Shown here: in pieces, positions 44,801 to 52,645 of the stretch
How the letters are laid out: each line of letters opens with the position of its first letter
How positions within the stretch are numbered: position 1 is the first letter of the stretch
Assembly: GCF_000718635.1 (NCBI RefSeq)
Contig: NZ_JOBF01000011.1
Coordinates: 186,001-250,000 of the forward strand
DNA length: 64,000 bases
Source: Streptomyces varsoviensis
GTDB taxonomy: Bacteria > Actinomycetota > Actinomycetes > Streptomycetales > Streptomycetaceae
Direction of reading: 5' to 3'
Notes under the pieces: model-generated
The model's database searches: none
What the model was told of the DNA's origin: nothing
Seen by the model: only the letters and a program-made list of their open reading frames with translations
Program-made: the position numbers and the translations under genes

Positions 44801-46219
44801 GGGTCCGGGCGGGCTCAGGTGGTCCGGGGGCGTCAACGGCAGGGTGAAGCCGATCTCGGCGCCGCCGTCCTCGCGGTTCGCGGCGTGGACGGTGCCGCCA
44901 TGCGCCGCCGCGACCTCCCGGACGATGGCGAGACCGAGGCCCGAGCCGGGGAGGCTGCGCGCGGTGGAGGCGCGGTAGAAGCGGCCGAAGATGTGTGGCA
45001 GGTCGGCCGCGTCCAGGCCGGGGCCCCGGTCCCGTACGTCCACCCGCCCGCCCGTGACCACGATCTCCAGCGGGTCGGCGCGGTCCTGGTCGAACTTGGC
45101 GGCGTTCTCCAGCAGGTTGGAGATCGCCCGCTGGACGGCGGGCGCCCAGCCCAGCACCGTCGCCGGGGCCGCCGTCCGCACGGTGACCGTACGGCCCGTG
45201 CGGCGCCGCGCCAGCGCGGCGGCCCGCTCGGCCGCCTCGCCCAGCGCCACCGGCCCCGGCTCCCCCGCCTCGCCCTGCCCGGCCGCCAGCTCCACCAACT
45301 CGTTGACCAGGTCGGTCAGCTCCCGCGCCTCGTCCGCGAGGTCGGACAGCAGCTCGTCGCGGACATGCGGCGGCAACTGCTCGTAACGGCGCAGGGTGGA
45401 CAGGTTCGTACGCAGCGACGTCAGCGGCGTACGCAGCTCGTGCCCGGCGTCCTGGACCAGGCGGCGCTGGTCCTCCTCCGAGTGCGCGAGCCGCCCGAGC
45501 ATGTCGTCGAACGCCCGGCCCAGCCGCCCCACCTCGTCCTGGCCGCCGACCGGCACCGCCACGTCGAGCCGCCCCGTCGCCGCCACGCCCTCGGCGACCC
45601 CCGTCAGCCGCACCAGCCGGCCGGTGATCCGGCGCGCCAGCCACCAGCCGACGATCGAGGACGCGGCGATCAGCGCCGCCACGAAGAGAACGGTGCGCTT
45701 CTGGAGATCGTTGAGCAGATCCTCGGTGTCGCTGAGCTGCTGGGCGACCTGCACCGCGCCCCGGCCGCCGCCCAGCGAGACGGTGGCCTGCCGGTAGTCG
45801 TCCCCCTCGACCTCGCCGCCCACGAACCGGACCAGCCCCGCCCGAGGGCTCTCCGCCAAAGCCCGGTCCGTGGCCGTCACCGGCAGCGTCGGCTGCCCCG
45901 TGTCCGCTATGCGGCCCTTGGCGCCGAGCACCTGCACGACCGTACGGGTCGGGCGTATCAGGTCGTCCCGCGGACCGTCGTGGTCCGGGTCCCCGGAGAC
46001 GTAGTCGGCGGGGTAGAGCGCCTTGTGCGTGACCTGCTGGCGCAGGTCCTGCACCACCTGCCGGAAGACGGACTGCTGGTCCACCCGCACCAGATGCGCG
46101 GCCGCGTCGTAGCTGAGAAAACCCACCAGCCCCGTGACCACCGTGGTCACCAGCGCGAAGGAGGCGGCGAAGACGGTGCGCAGGCTCGGGCGGGGGCGCG
46201 GCCGCAGACGCAGATTCAC
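44795..46219 (-). CDS. Sensor histidine kinase (MprB-like)
   Basis: A 474-residue membrane sensor. One membrane helix at about 17-36, an extracytoplasmic domain to about 175, a second helix (VLFVAALIAASSIVGWWLA), then HAMP, the dimerisation motif DAGHELRTPLTSLRTN with phospho-acceptor His260, and an ATPase domain with NLLENAAKFD and GSGLGLAIV. It should phosphorylate the OmpR-type regulator encoded just upstream. The GTG start lies three bases after the regulator stop. The layout resembles MprB, an envelope-stress sensor. Confidence 0.92.
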   Translation of the reverse strand: MNLRLRPRPRPSLRTVFAASFALVTTVVTGLVGFLSYDAAAHLVRVDQQSVFRQVVQDLRQQVTHKALYPADYVSGDPDHDGPRDDLIRPTRTVVQVLGAKGRIADTGQPTLPVTATDRALAESPRAGLVRFVGGEVEGDDYRQATVSLGGGRGAVQVAQQLSDTEDLLNDLQKRTVLFVAALIAASSIVGWWLARRITGRLVRLTGVAEGVAATGRLDVAVPVGGQDEVGRLGRAFDDMLGRLAHSEEDQRRLVQDAGHELRTPLTSLRTNLSTLRRYEQLPPHVRDELLSDLADEARELTDLVNELVELAAGQGEAGEPGPVALGEAAERAAALARRRTGRTVTVRTAAPATVLGWAPAVQRAISNLLENAAKFDQDRADPLEIVVTGGRVDVRDRGPGLDAADLPHIFGRFYRASTARSLPGSGLGLAIVREVAAAHGGTVHAANREDGGAEIGFTLPLTPPDHLSPPGPS

Positions 46220-46222
46220 GGG

Positions 46223-46909
46223 TCAGGAGGCCCGCAGGGTGTAACCGACCCCGCGCACCGTATGGATCAGCGGCGACAGCCCGGGCAGATCGACCTTGCG
46301 GCGCAGATAGCCGATGTAGACGGCGAGGTTCTTCGAGCCCGGCCCGAAGTCGTAGCCCCAGATCCGGTCGTAGATCGTCGAATGGTCCAGCACGATCCCG
46401 GCGTTGCGGACCAGCAGTTCCAGCAGGTCGTACTCGGTCCGGGTCAGCTCCAGTTCCCGCCCCGCCCGCCAGGCCCGCCGCGCCGACGGCTCCAGCCGCA
46501 GGTCCCCGACCTCCGGCACCGCGCCCGAGACCGTGGGCCCCGGCGCCACCCGGCGCAGCAGCGCCCGCAGCCGCGCGAACACCTCGTCGACGTCGAACGG
46601 CTTGGCCACATAGTCGTCCGCGCCCGCGTCCAGCCCCGCGATCCGGTGCGCCGTCTCCACCCGCGCCGTCAGCATCAGGATCGGCGTCCGGTCGCCCTCG
46701 GCGCGCAGCACCCGGCACACGTCCAGTCCGTCCACGCCCGGCATCATCACGTCCAGAACGATCACGTCCGGCCGGCTCCGGTGCGCCGCGGCCAGCGCCG
46801 CCACGCCGTCGGCGACCGCCGTCACGCGATAGCCCTCCAGCAACAGGGCGCGCTCCAGCGCGTGACGGATGGCCCGGTCGTCCTCGGCGAGCAGCACGGC
46901 GTAATTCAC
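46223..46909 (-). CDS. OmpR-family response regulator (MprA-like)
   Basis: A 228-residue response regulator. The receiver has the acidic pair ED at residues 9-10, phospho-acceptor Asp53 in VIVLDVMMPG and the lysine in YVAKPFD. The C-terminal winged helix includes LTRTEYDLLELLVRNAGIVLDHSTIYDRIWG and VHTVRGVGYTLR-like ending. It is co-transcribed with the kinase. The likely operator is the direct repeat about 85 bp upstream, shared with the divergent glycosyltransferase gene. Confidence 0.94.
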   Translation of the reverse strand: MNYAVLLAEDDRAIRHALERALLLEGYRVTAVADGVAALAAAHRSRPDVIVLDVMMPGVDGLDVCRVLRAEGDRTPILMLTARVETAHRIAGLDAGADDYVAKPFDVDEVFARLRALLRRVAPGPTVSGAVPEVGDLRLEPSARRAWRAGRELELTRTEYDLLELLVRNAGIVLDHSTIYDRIWGYDFGPGSKNLAVYIGYLRRKVDLPGLSPLIHTVRGVGYTLRAS

Positions 46910-46991
46910 CAGGCCAAGTCTGCCAAGACGGCTACGGGCGCTCGGCGCTGCCCCCGTCCGCCGCGTCCCGTACGCACCTCTCGTTCCGCTT

Positions 46992-47008
46992 CTCTTACCC
47001 GGCTCTTA
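46992..47008. promoter_or_regulatory. Direct-repeat box for the OmpR-type regulator
   Basis: CTCTTA occurs twice, at 46992-46997 and 47003-47008, with an 11-bp period. OmpR/PhoB-family regulators bind such head-to-tail half sites. The box sits between the divergent response-regulator and glycosyltransferase genes and could control both. Confidence 0.55.
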
Positions 47009-47196
47009 ATCCGGTCACGCTGCCGGCTTACCTGCCTCGGCCACCGTGAGCACCACGCCGGGAGCGCACCGAAGAGCCGTGCCGGGCTCCTGACCACGCG
47101 GCGCCGCCCCTCGCACGAGCACACGAGAGGCACCGGTGCCGCGCGGCTCCCGACCACGCAGACTGCTCGGCAGACCCCGGAAAGACACCACACCGC

Positions 47197-49353
47197 ATGA
47201 AGATCGCATTCCTGCTGCACAACGCCTACGGGATCGGGGGCACCAACCGCACGGTCTTCAACCTGGCCGCCGCCCTCGCCGACCGGCACCGGGTGGAGAT
47301 CGTCTCCATGACCCGCCACCGCGACGAACCGGGGCTCGCGCTCGACCCGCGCGTACGGCTCGTCCCCCTGGCCGACCTCCGGCCGCCGCGCGGTACGGGC
47401 CGGGCGGGCGCCGGGAGCGTACGTGCCGAAGCCGCCGACGGGGGCGTACGCGCCGAATCTGCCGACGGGTGCGTACGCGCCGAGTCCGCCGACGGCGGTG
47501 GGCAGGCGGAGACCGCCGGCGGCGACGCGGGTGCAGAAGGGCCCGGGCAGCCCGCCGCCCCCGCCGCTCCCCTGGGCGAACGGCACCACGGCCCGTACAG
47601 CAGGCTCGCCGAGCGGCGGATCGCGGACTACCTGCGCCGCTGCACCGCCGATGTCATCATCGGCACCCGGCCCAGCGTCAACATGCACCTCGCCCGCTTC
47701 GGACCCCGCGGGGCGTTGCGCATCGCACAGGAACACCTCTCGCTCGACGCGCACCCCGAGCGGCTGCGGCGCGAACTGGCCCGGCACTACCGTGCGTTGG
47801 ACGCCCTCATCACGACCACCGAAGCCGATGCCGCCGCCTACCGGGAGCGGATGCCGCTGCCGGGCGTACGGGTCCTGGCCGTGCCCGACAGCGTTCCACG
47901 GCCGCCCGGGGCGCCCTCCGACGGCACCGCCAAGCTGGTCGTGGCGGCCGGGAAACTCGCCCGGGGCAAACGGTTCGACCTGCTCATCGAGGCGTTCTCG
48001 GCCGTCGCCGCCAAGCGCCCCGACTGGCGGCTGCGCATCTACGGCGGCGGCCCGGAGCACGACCGCCTCGCCCTGCTCATCGCCGGCCTCGGGCTCGGCG
48101 GCCACGTCGAACTCATGGGCCCGCACGCCCCGATCGAGGCGGAGTTCGCCAAGGCGTCCATAGCGGTCTCCGCCTCCGAGGCCGAATCCTTCGGCGTGAC
48201 GCTCATCGAGGCCATGCGGTGCGGGCTCCCGGTCGTCTCCACCGACTGCCCGCTCGGCCCCGCCGAGATCATCCGTGACGGCGTCGACGGGCTCCTGGTG
48301 CCCACCGGCGACGGGCAGGCCCTCGCCTCCGCGCTCCTCGACCTCATCGGCGACGCGCCCCGCCGCCGCGCCATGGCCGCCGCCGCACTCGACGGCTCCC
48401 GCCGCTTCGACCCCGCGCCGATCGCTCGCGACTACGAGCGCCTCTTCGCCGAACTCGCCGCCACCCGCCGCCGACGCGCCGTCCAGCGCGGCTACGCGGC
48501 GGCCCGGACCAGGCTCCGGGCCGCCGGCCGGCAGGGCGCGCGCCCGCAGGGCCCGGGGGCCCCGGCTCGCGAACGTACGGCGGCCGGCGCCGATGGCGAG
48601 GGGCCCGCGCGCCGTACGGGCATCGGCGGACACGGCGGAGCGGGACAAGGCGGAGCAGGACACGGCGGCGATCGTGGTGTACGTCGCGGCGGCAAGGGCG
48701 GGCTGGGTGACAAGGGCGGCAAGAGGGGCATAGGCGGGGGTGCCGGTGGGCGTGCGCGCGGGGCGGCGCCGACCGCGCCCGCCCTTCCCCGAGCCGCCGT
48801 GCTCCGGCGGGCTCTCTCCAGAGCGGCCGAGCCCGGTCCCGCCGGGAACCGGGCCGCCGTGCCGGGGTGGGCCCCGCCGCGAGGGAGCGAGCCATGGTGC
48901 GCCGCCGCCACCCCCGTCGCGATCCTCGGCCACCCCGTACGCAGCGGCGGGGACCCCAGACCGTCCGGCCAGGTCAGGACCGCCCGTACCACCCGGCCCG
49001 ACAGCCACGCCGCCGCCGACAGCGCGGCGGCCACGGCCCAGCGCCGAACCGCTGCCCGAACCGCTCGGGCGAAGCCGCGTCTTGCCGTACGGGCGCGGGG
49101 GCGGCGGTCCGCGAGGGCGGCGGGCCTGGCCGCGGAGTGGGTCCGGGTCGTCGCGCGGCTTCTCGCGCGGGTCGGTGACGGTGCCTGTGGCCGTACGGCG
49201 GCGGACGCCGTTCTCGCCGGCCGCCCCCGCCTCGCCCCCTCGCGGTGGGGCGGCTGGTCGGCCGGCAGCGGGCTCTGCGGCGCGCTCGCCAACCCGCGCT
49301 TCCCCCGCCCCTTCGGCGGCCCCGGAGACCGGGCCTGGGGCGAGCCGGGGTGA
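47197..49353 (+). CDS. GT4-family glycosyltransferase with an abnormal C-terminal tail
   Basis: The first 430 residues are a GT-B glycosyltransferase: MKIAFLLHNAYGIGGTNRTVFNLA at the start, VVAAGKLARGKRFDLLIEAF and the donor-site block SASEAESFGVTLIEAMRCGLPVVST. It probably adds a sugar to a cell-envelope glycan or teichoic-acid-like polymer. A 27-bp DNA repeat encodes VRAESADGG units near residues 74-109, inside the N-terminal domain. From about 48490 onward the frame continues for some 290 residues of Gly/Arg/Ala-rich sequence without family resemblance; the true gene may once have ended near 48500. GGAAAG precedes the ATG. UppP follows 35 bp later. Confidence 0.8.
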   Translation: MKIAFLLHNAYGIGGTNRTVFNLAAALADRHRVEIVSMTRHRDEPGLALDPRVRLVPLADLRPPRGTGRAGAGSVRAEAADGGVRAESADGCVRAESADGGGQAETAGGDAGAEGPGQPAAPAAPLGERHHGPYSRLAERRIADYLRRCTADVIIGTRPSVNMHLARFGPRGALRIAQEHLSLDAHPERLRRELARHYRALDALITTTEADAAAYRERMPLPGVRVLAVPDSVPRPPGAPSDGTAKLVVAAGKLARGKRFDLLIEAFSAVAAKRPDWRLRIYGGGPEHDRLALLIAGLGLGGHVELMGPHAPIEAEFAKASIAVSASEAESFGVTLIEAMRCGLPVVSTDCPLGPAEIIRDGVDGLLVPTGDGQALASALLDLIGDAPRRRAMAAAALDGSRRFDPAPIARDYERLFAELAATRRRRAVQRGYAAARTRLRAAGRQGARPQGPGAPARERTAAGADGEGPARRTGIGGHGGAGQGGAGHGGDRGVRRGGKGGLGDKGGKRGIGGGAGGRARGAAPTAPALPRAAVLRRALSRAAEPGPAGNRAAVPGWAPPRGSEPWCAAATPVAILGHPVRSGGDPRPSGQVRTARTTRPDSHAAADSAAATAQRRTAARTARAKPRLAVRARGRRSARAAGLAAEWVRVVARLLARVGDGACGRTAADAVLAGRPRLAPSRWGGWSAGSGLCGALANPRFPRPFGGPGDRAWGEPG
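47416..47523. repeat. 27-bp in-frame repeat in the glycosyltransferase
   Basis: Units at 47416, 47443, 47470 and 47497, each 27 bp, encode the nonapeptide pattern GVRAESADG. The last unit is more diverged. The unit length preserves the frame. Confidence 0.9.
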
Positions 49354-49387
49354 GCGCGCCCGGCGGCATACGCCCGGGGACCGCTCC

Positions 49388-50227
49388 GTGAACTGGCTGC
49401 ACGCGGCCGCCTTTGGAGCGGTGCACGGCATCACCGAGTTCCTGCCCGTCTCGTCCAGCGCGCATCTGCGGATCGCCTCGGCGCTCATGGGGTGGCCCGC
49501 CCCCGGAGGGGGGGTCACCGCGGCGACCCAACTGGGCGCGGAATCCGCCGTACTGGTCTATTTCCGGCGCGACATCGGCGCGATGGCGCGGGCCTGGGGG
49601 CGTTCGCTCATCCGGCCCGCCGCCCGCGCCGACCCCGCCGCCCGCCTCGGCTGGAGCATCGCCGTCGGCAGCGTCCCCATCGCCGTGCTCGGCCCGCCCC
49701 TCCACGACGCGCTCGCGCCCGCCCTCCACGACCTGCGATTCGTCGCACTCGGCCTCATCGCCCTGGGGGCGCTCCTCGCGGTCGCCGACCACTGGGCGCG
49801 CGGGGAACGGACCGCGGCCGAGCCGCGGTGGCGCGACAGCGTCCTCATCGGCCTCGCGCAGACGCTGGCGCTGGTGCCGGGGGCCTCGCGTACGGGCGGC
49901 AGCCTGGCGGCGGCGCTGCTCGCGGGGTTCGGACGGGCGGCGGCGGTCCGCTACTCGCTGCTGCTCGCCGTGCCCGCCGTACTCGGCTCCGGAGCGTACG
50001 GACTGGCCCGCGCGGCGAGCGCGCACAGCGGCGGGTACGCGCCGGGCGCGGTGGCGGCGGCCCTGTGCGCGGCGCTGGTCGCGGGGGCGGTCGGGTACGC
50101 GGTGCTGGCCTGGTTCATGCGGTTCATCCGGGGCCATACCTTCGGCGGATTCATGGTCTACCGCACCGCCGCCGGATTCCTGCTCCTCGCGCTGCTCGCC
50201 GCCGGCTCCCTCCCGGTCACGGCCTGA
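49388..50227 (+). CDS. uppP: Undecaprenyl-diphosphatase
   Basis: A 279-residue polytopic membrane enzyme that removes a phosphate from undecaprenyl pyrophosphate to recycle the lipid carrier for peptidoglycan and wall polymers. It has the N-terminal HGITEFLPVSSSAHL motif and the PGASRTGGS motif, which form the active site. The GTG at 49388 begins where the family begins; longer frames upstream are low-complexity. It follows the glycosyltransferase, a sensible envelope-synthesis neighbour. UppP-type proteins can raise bacitracin tolerance. Confidence 0.93.
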   Translation: MNWLHAAAFGAVHGITEFLPVSSSAHLRIASALMGWPAPGGGVTAATQLGAESAVLVYFRRDIGAMARAWGRSLIRPAARADPAARLGWSIAVGSVPIAVLGPPLHDALAPALHDLRFVALGLIALGALLAVADHWARGERTAAEPRWRDSVLIGLAQTLALVPGASRTGGSLAAALLAGFGRAAAVRYSLLLAVPAVLGSGAYGLARAASAHSGGYAPGAVAAALCAALVAGAVGYAVLAWFMRFIRGHTFGGFMVYRTAAGFLLLALLAAGSLPVTA

Positions 50228-50291
50228 ACCGGTCCGACGGACCCAAGTGCGCGACGGGGCCGGGACGGTGGCGACCGCCGCCCGCCATGGA

Positions 50292-50314
50292 TTGTCAGTG
50301 GCCTCTGGCACTCT
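50292..50314 (+). promoter_or_regulatory. PafBC/RecA-NDp-type promoter of the DinB-like gene
   Basis: TTGTCAGTG (50292-50300), eight bases, then CACTCT (50309-50314) matches the DNA-damage promoter consensus except for C at the first -10 base. It ends six bases before the ATG. It shares the 12-mer GGATTGTCAGTG with the promoter at 42968. Confidence 0.6.
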
Positions 50315-50320
50315 CGGGCC

Positions 50321-50866
50321 ATGACTGAGATCCCCGTCGACAACTACGCGCGGACCTGGGGCGACGGAGCGCGGACCGAGCCGCCGCCCACCGGCGACGA
50401 GCGCACCGCCCTGACGTCCACCCTCGACTGGCACCGCGCGACTTTCGAGCTCAAATGCTCCGGCGTACCGCTCGACCGGCTCTCGGAGAAGGGCATCCCG
50501 CCGTCCGGCCTGAGCCTGCACGGCCTCATCCGCCATCTCGCCGCGGTCGAACGCTGGTGGTTCCGGATCCAGTTCGCGGGGGAGCGGGTGCCGCAGCTCT
50601 ACTACTCGGACGACGAACCGGACCAGGACTTCGACGACTTGGCCGGGGACCCCACGGTGGCCTTGGCGGTCTGGCGCGCGGAGTGCGAATGGTCCCGCGA
50701 GATCGTCGCCGGGGCGGCATCCCTGGACGCGACCGGCACCCGCCACCGCACGGGCGAGCCCGTCTCGCTCCGGCGCATACTCGTGAACATGATCGCCGAG
50801 TACGCCCGCCACAACGGCCACGCCGATCTGCTCCGCGAGCGGATCGACGGCGCCACGGGCTACTGA
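50321..50866 (+). CDS. DinB-like (DUF664) protein
   Basis: A 181-residue four-helix protein of the DinB/DUF664 superfamily. The pattern is LDWHRATFELKCSGVPLDRL, LHGLIRHLAAVERWWF and a C-terminal AEYARHNGHADLLRERIDG, giving the metal-binding histidines typical of the fold. Relatives include mycothiol- or bacillithiol-dependent transferases. No ribosome site is present and a promoter -10 ends six bases before the ATG, so the message is probably leaderless. The DNA-damage-type promoter fits the family name. Confidence 0.88.
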   Translation: MTEIPVDNYARTWGDGARTEPPPTGDERTALTSTLDWHRATFELKCSGVPLDRLSEKGIPPSGLSLHGLIRHLAAVERWWFRIQFAGERVPQLYYSDDEPDQDFDDLAGDPTVALAVWRAECEWSREIVAGAASLDATGTRHRTGEPVSLRRILVNMIAEYARHNGHADLLRERIDGATGY

Positions 50867-50904
50867 GCCACCGGCGGTCTGAGGCGGGGCCGGGCCGCCG
50901 GATG

Positions 50905-50976
50905 CCCGGGCCCAAGACCGGGGCCGAGTCCAAGCCCAAGTCCGGGGCCGAGCCTGGGCCCAGGTCCGGGGTCGAG
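50905..50976. repeat. 24-bp tandem repeat, 3 copies
   Basis: Units at 50905-50928, 50929-50952 and 50953-50976 share CC.GGCCCAAGTCCGGGGCCGAG; a partial fourth follows. The array starts 39 bp after the DinB-like stop codon, between two convergent genes. Confidence 0.9.
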
Positions 50977-51062
50977 CCTGGGGCCGGCATCGCTCCTCGG
51001 CGGGGGTACGGGCGGGGACGAGGGCAAGGGCAACGGGCCGTAGCCCACTGCTCGGTGGGCGC

Positions 51063-52004
51063 TCACGGCGTCGCCAGCGCTTGGCGCGGGGGGCGGTCGC
51101 AGGGCCGGACCGGACGGTGCAGCGAAGGGCTCCGGCGGACAGCCAGCAGCGCCATGTCGTCGGTCGGCGGGCCGCCGACGTGCCACCGCACATCGCGGAG
51201 GAGGCGATCGAGCAGTTCCTCCGGCGCCGCGCCGCCGAACCGGGCGAGGCGGGCGGCCGGGTCGTAGAAGGCGCCGTCGGCGTTGCGCGCCTCGGTCACG
51301 CCGTCCGTGAGCAGGAGCAGCGTCGCGCCGACGGGCAGCGGCAACGTCTCGGTGGCCACGGGCCCCGGGCTGAGCGCGCGCAGCCCGAGCGGCAGACCGC
51401 GCCGTCGCGGTTCCAGCCGCCGTACGGTCCGGGGGCCGAGCAACAGGGGAGCGGGGTGGCCGAGGTTGAGCAGTTGCACCGTCTCGCCGTCCTCCGGGAT
51501 CTGCGCGAGGACGGCGGTGGCGAAGTGCTCGACGCTGTCACCGGAGCGGTCGGGGCCGGTCCGGTCCATGGCGGTGACACCCGCGATTTCCGTGACACCT
51601 GCAATGTCCGCAATGTTCGAAACGGCTGCACGGCCCGCAATATGCGCGCCATCCGCATGGTCCGCGCCATCCGCATGGTGCACATGACCTGTGTGATCTG
51701 TATGGCCTGCGTAGTCCGCGATGCCTGACTGTTCCGGTATGTCGATGCCCTTGACGTCGTCGCACATGGGCGCCGTCTCCAGGGCGTGCAGCGTAGGGGC
51801 CTCCCCGGCCGCGGCGTCGAAGGCGGCCAGGAGCGCCGCCGCGCCCGCCGCGGCGCGCGGCCCCTTGCCGCGCACGTCGCCGATCAACAGCCGGAGCCCG
51901 TACCGGGTGACGCGCGCGGCGTGCAGATCGCCGCCGGAGCGCGTGGCCCGGTCGGCGGCGACATTGCGCGCCGCCGTCGTCAGCGAGGTCATCGCCGTGC
52001 CCAC
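51063..52004 (-). CDS. SpoIIE/RsbU-type PP2C phosphatase with a His-rich insert
   Basis: A 313-residue protein phosphatase. Catalytic-core blocks are GGDLHAARVTRYGLRLLIGDVRGKG, ETVQLLNLGHPAPLLL, LLLTDGVTEARN and PTDDMALLAVR. Such enzymes dephosphorylate anti-anti-sigma factors or developmental regulators. Between the first and second thirds is an insert of about 80 residues rich in His, Asp, Ala and Gly (for example DHTGHVHHADGADHADGAH), encoded by repetitive, lower-GC DNA. The start is the GTG at 52004 or the ATG at 51992. It follows the SsgA-like gene with a 3-bp gap, suggesting one transcript tied to sporulation. Confidence 0.85.
   Translation of the reverse strand: MGTAMTSLTTAARNVAADRATRSGGDLHAARVTRYGLRLLIGDVRGKGPRAAAGAAALLAAFDAAAGEAPTLHALETAPMCDDVKGIDIPEQSGIADYAGHTDHTGHVHHADGADHADGAHIAGRAAVSNIADIAGVTEIAGVTAMDRTGPDRSGDSVEHFATAVLAQIPEDGETVQLLNLGHPAPLLLGPRTVRRLEPRRRGLPLGLRALSPGPVATETLPLPVGATLLLLTDGVTEARNADGAFYDPAARLARFGGAAPEELLDRLLRDVRWHVGGPPTDDMALLAVRRSPSLHRPVRPCDRPPRQALATP
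51575..51725. repeat. In-frame repeats encoding the phosphatase insert
   Basis: The 18-mer CGCGCCATCCGCATGGTC occurs twice in a row near 51648-51683 with one mismatch, flanked by looser 9-bp copies. The region is lower in GC than the rest of the gene and encodes the His/Asp-rich insert. Confidence 0.75.
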
Positions 52005-52007
52005 CGT

Positions 52008-52421
52008 TCAGGCGTCCCGCAGCAGCGCCGCGAGATCGCTGTCGACATCGAGGTGTTCGCCCTCGGTGCCCGCGGGCACCAACTCGTAGGAGTGCCGCAG
52101 GAAGAGGCGCAGTTCCGTCGTATCGATCTGAATCATCGCCATGCCCTCCAGGGCATGGAATTCCAGTACGGTGCGGTCCGTGCCGCACGGCCATACGTGG
52201 ACATCTCCGGCGCCCACCGGCTCGTTGAGGCCGGTCGCCAGGAGCTCACGGGCAAAGGTCCAGGCCACTTCCGCGCCGTCGAGAGACGCGGTGGCCGGGA
52301 AGGCGATGCGTACGGCGAAAGGGTCGGCGGGCTCGTACCGCAGGCCGGCGGGGATCGCCCGCTCCAGCGGTGCGGACGCGATAAGGCGGACCTGGACGGC
52401 TTGATTGATGACAGTGGACAA
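52008..52421 (-). CDS. SsgA-like (SALP) sporulation protein
   Basis: A 137-residue SsgA/B-family protein, found only in morphologically complex actinomycetes, where SALPs guide septum placement and spore-wall steps. Hallmarks are PAGLRYEPADPFAVRIAF, VAWTFARELLATGL and GAGDVHVWPCG. It lacks the exact SsgB sequence, so it is a paralogue. The start is a TTG at 52421 behind GGGAG. It is divergent from a sigma factor gene, with a Crp-like site between, and is followed by a phosphatase gene. Confidence 0.93.
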   Translation of the reverse strand: MSTVINQAVQVRLIASAPLERAIPAGLRYEPADPFAVRIAFPATASLDGAEVAWTFARELLATGLNEPVGAGDVHVWPCGTDRTVLEFHALEGMAMIQIDTTELRLFLRHSYELVPAGTEGEHLDVDSDLAALLRDA

Positions 52422-52508
52422 CGCCTGCTCCCTTGCTTTTGGTGCGGGTCCTTGTCTCTACGACCCCTTAGACGGCCGCTTCATTACGCCAGTGCACACG
52501 ATTCTGAT

Positions 52509-52522
52509 GTGACCTGCGTCAC
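52509..52522. promoter_or_regulatory. Crp-type site between SALP and sigma factor genes
   Basis: GTGACCTGCGTCAC fits the streptomycete Crp consensus GTG-N6-GNCAC exactly, and with its flanks TGTGA-N6-TCACC nearly matches the E. coli CRP site. It lies 88 bp before the SALP start and 124 bp before the sigma factor start. Confidence 0.6.
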
Positions 52523-52645
52523 CCCCGTTTATTGGATGGGATATTTCCCCTTTACGCTTACGAACTCGATGCAATGCCTCCATGCCCGGGCGGACCTGTC
52601 ATGCACTCCCGCCCCCAGGAGAGGCACCGACAGGGGTGTTTCACC

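Noticed and set aside
48740..49387. UppP starting 216 codons upstream of 49388
   Set aside because: The extra sequence is Pro/Arg-rich and unlike the family; the GTG at 49388 coincides with the family start.
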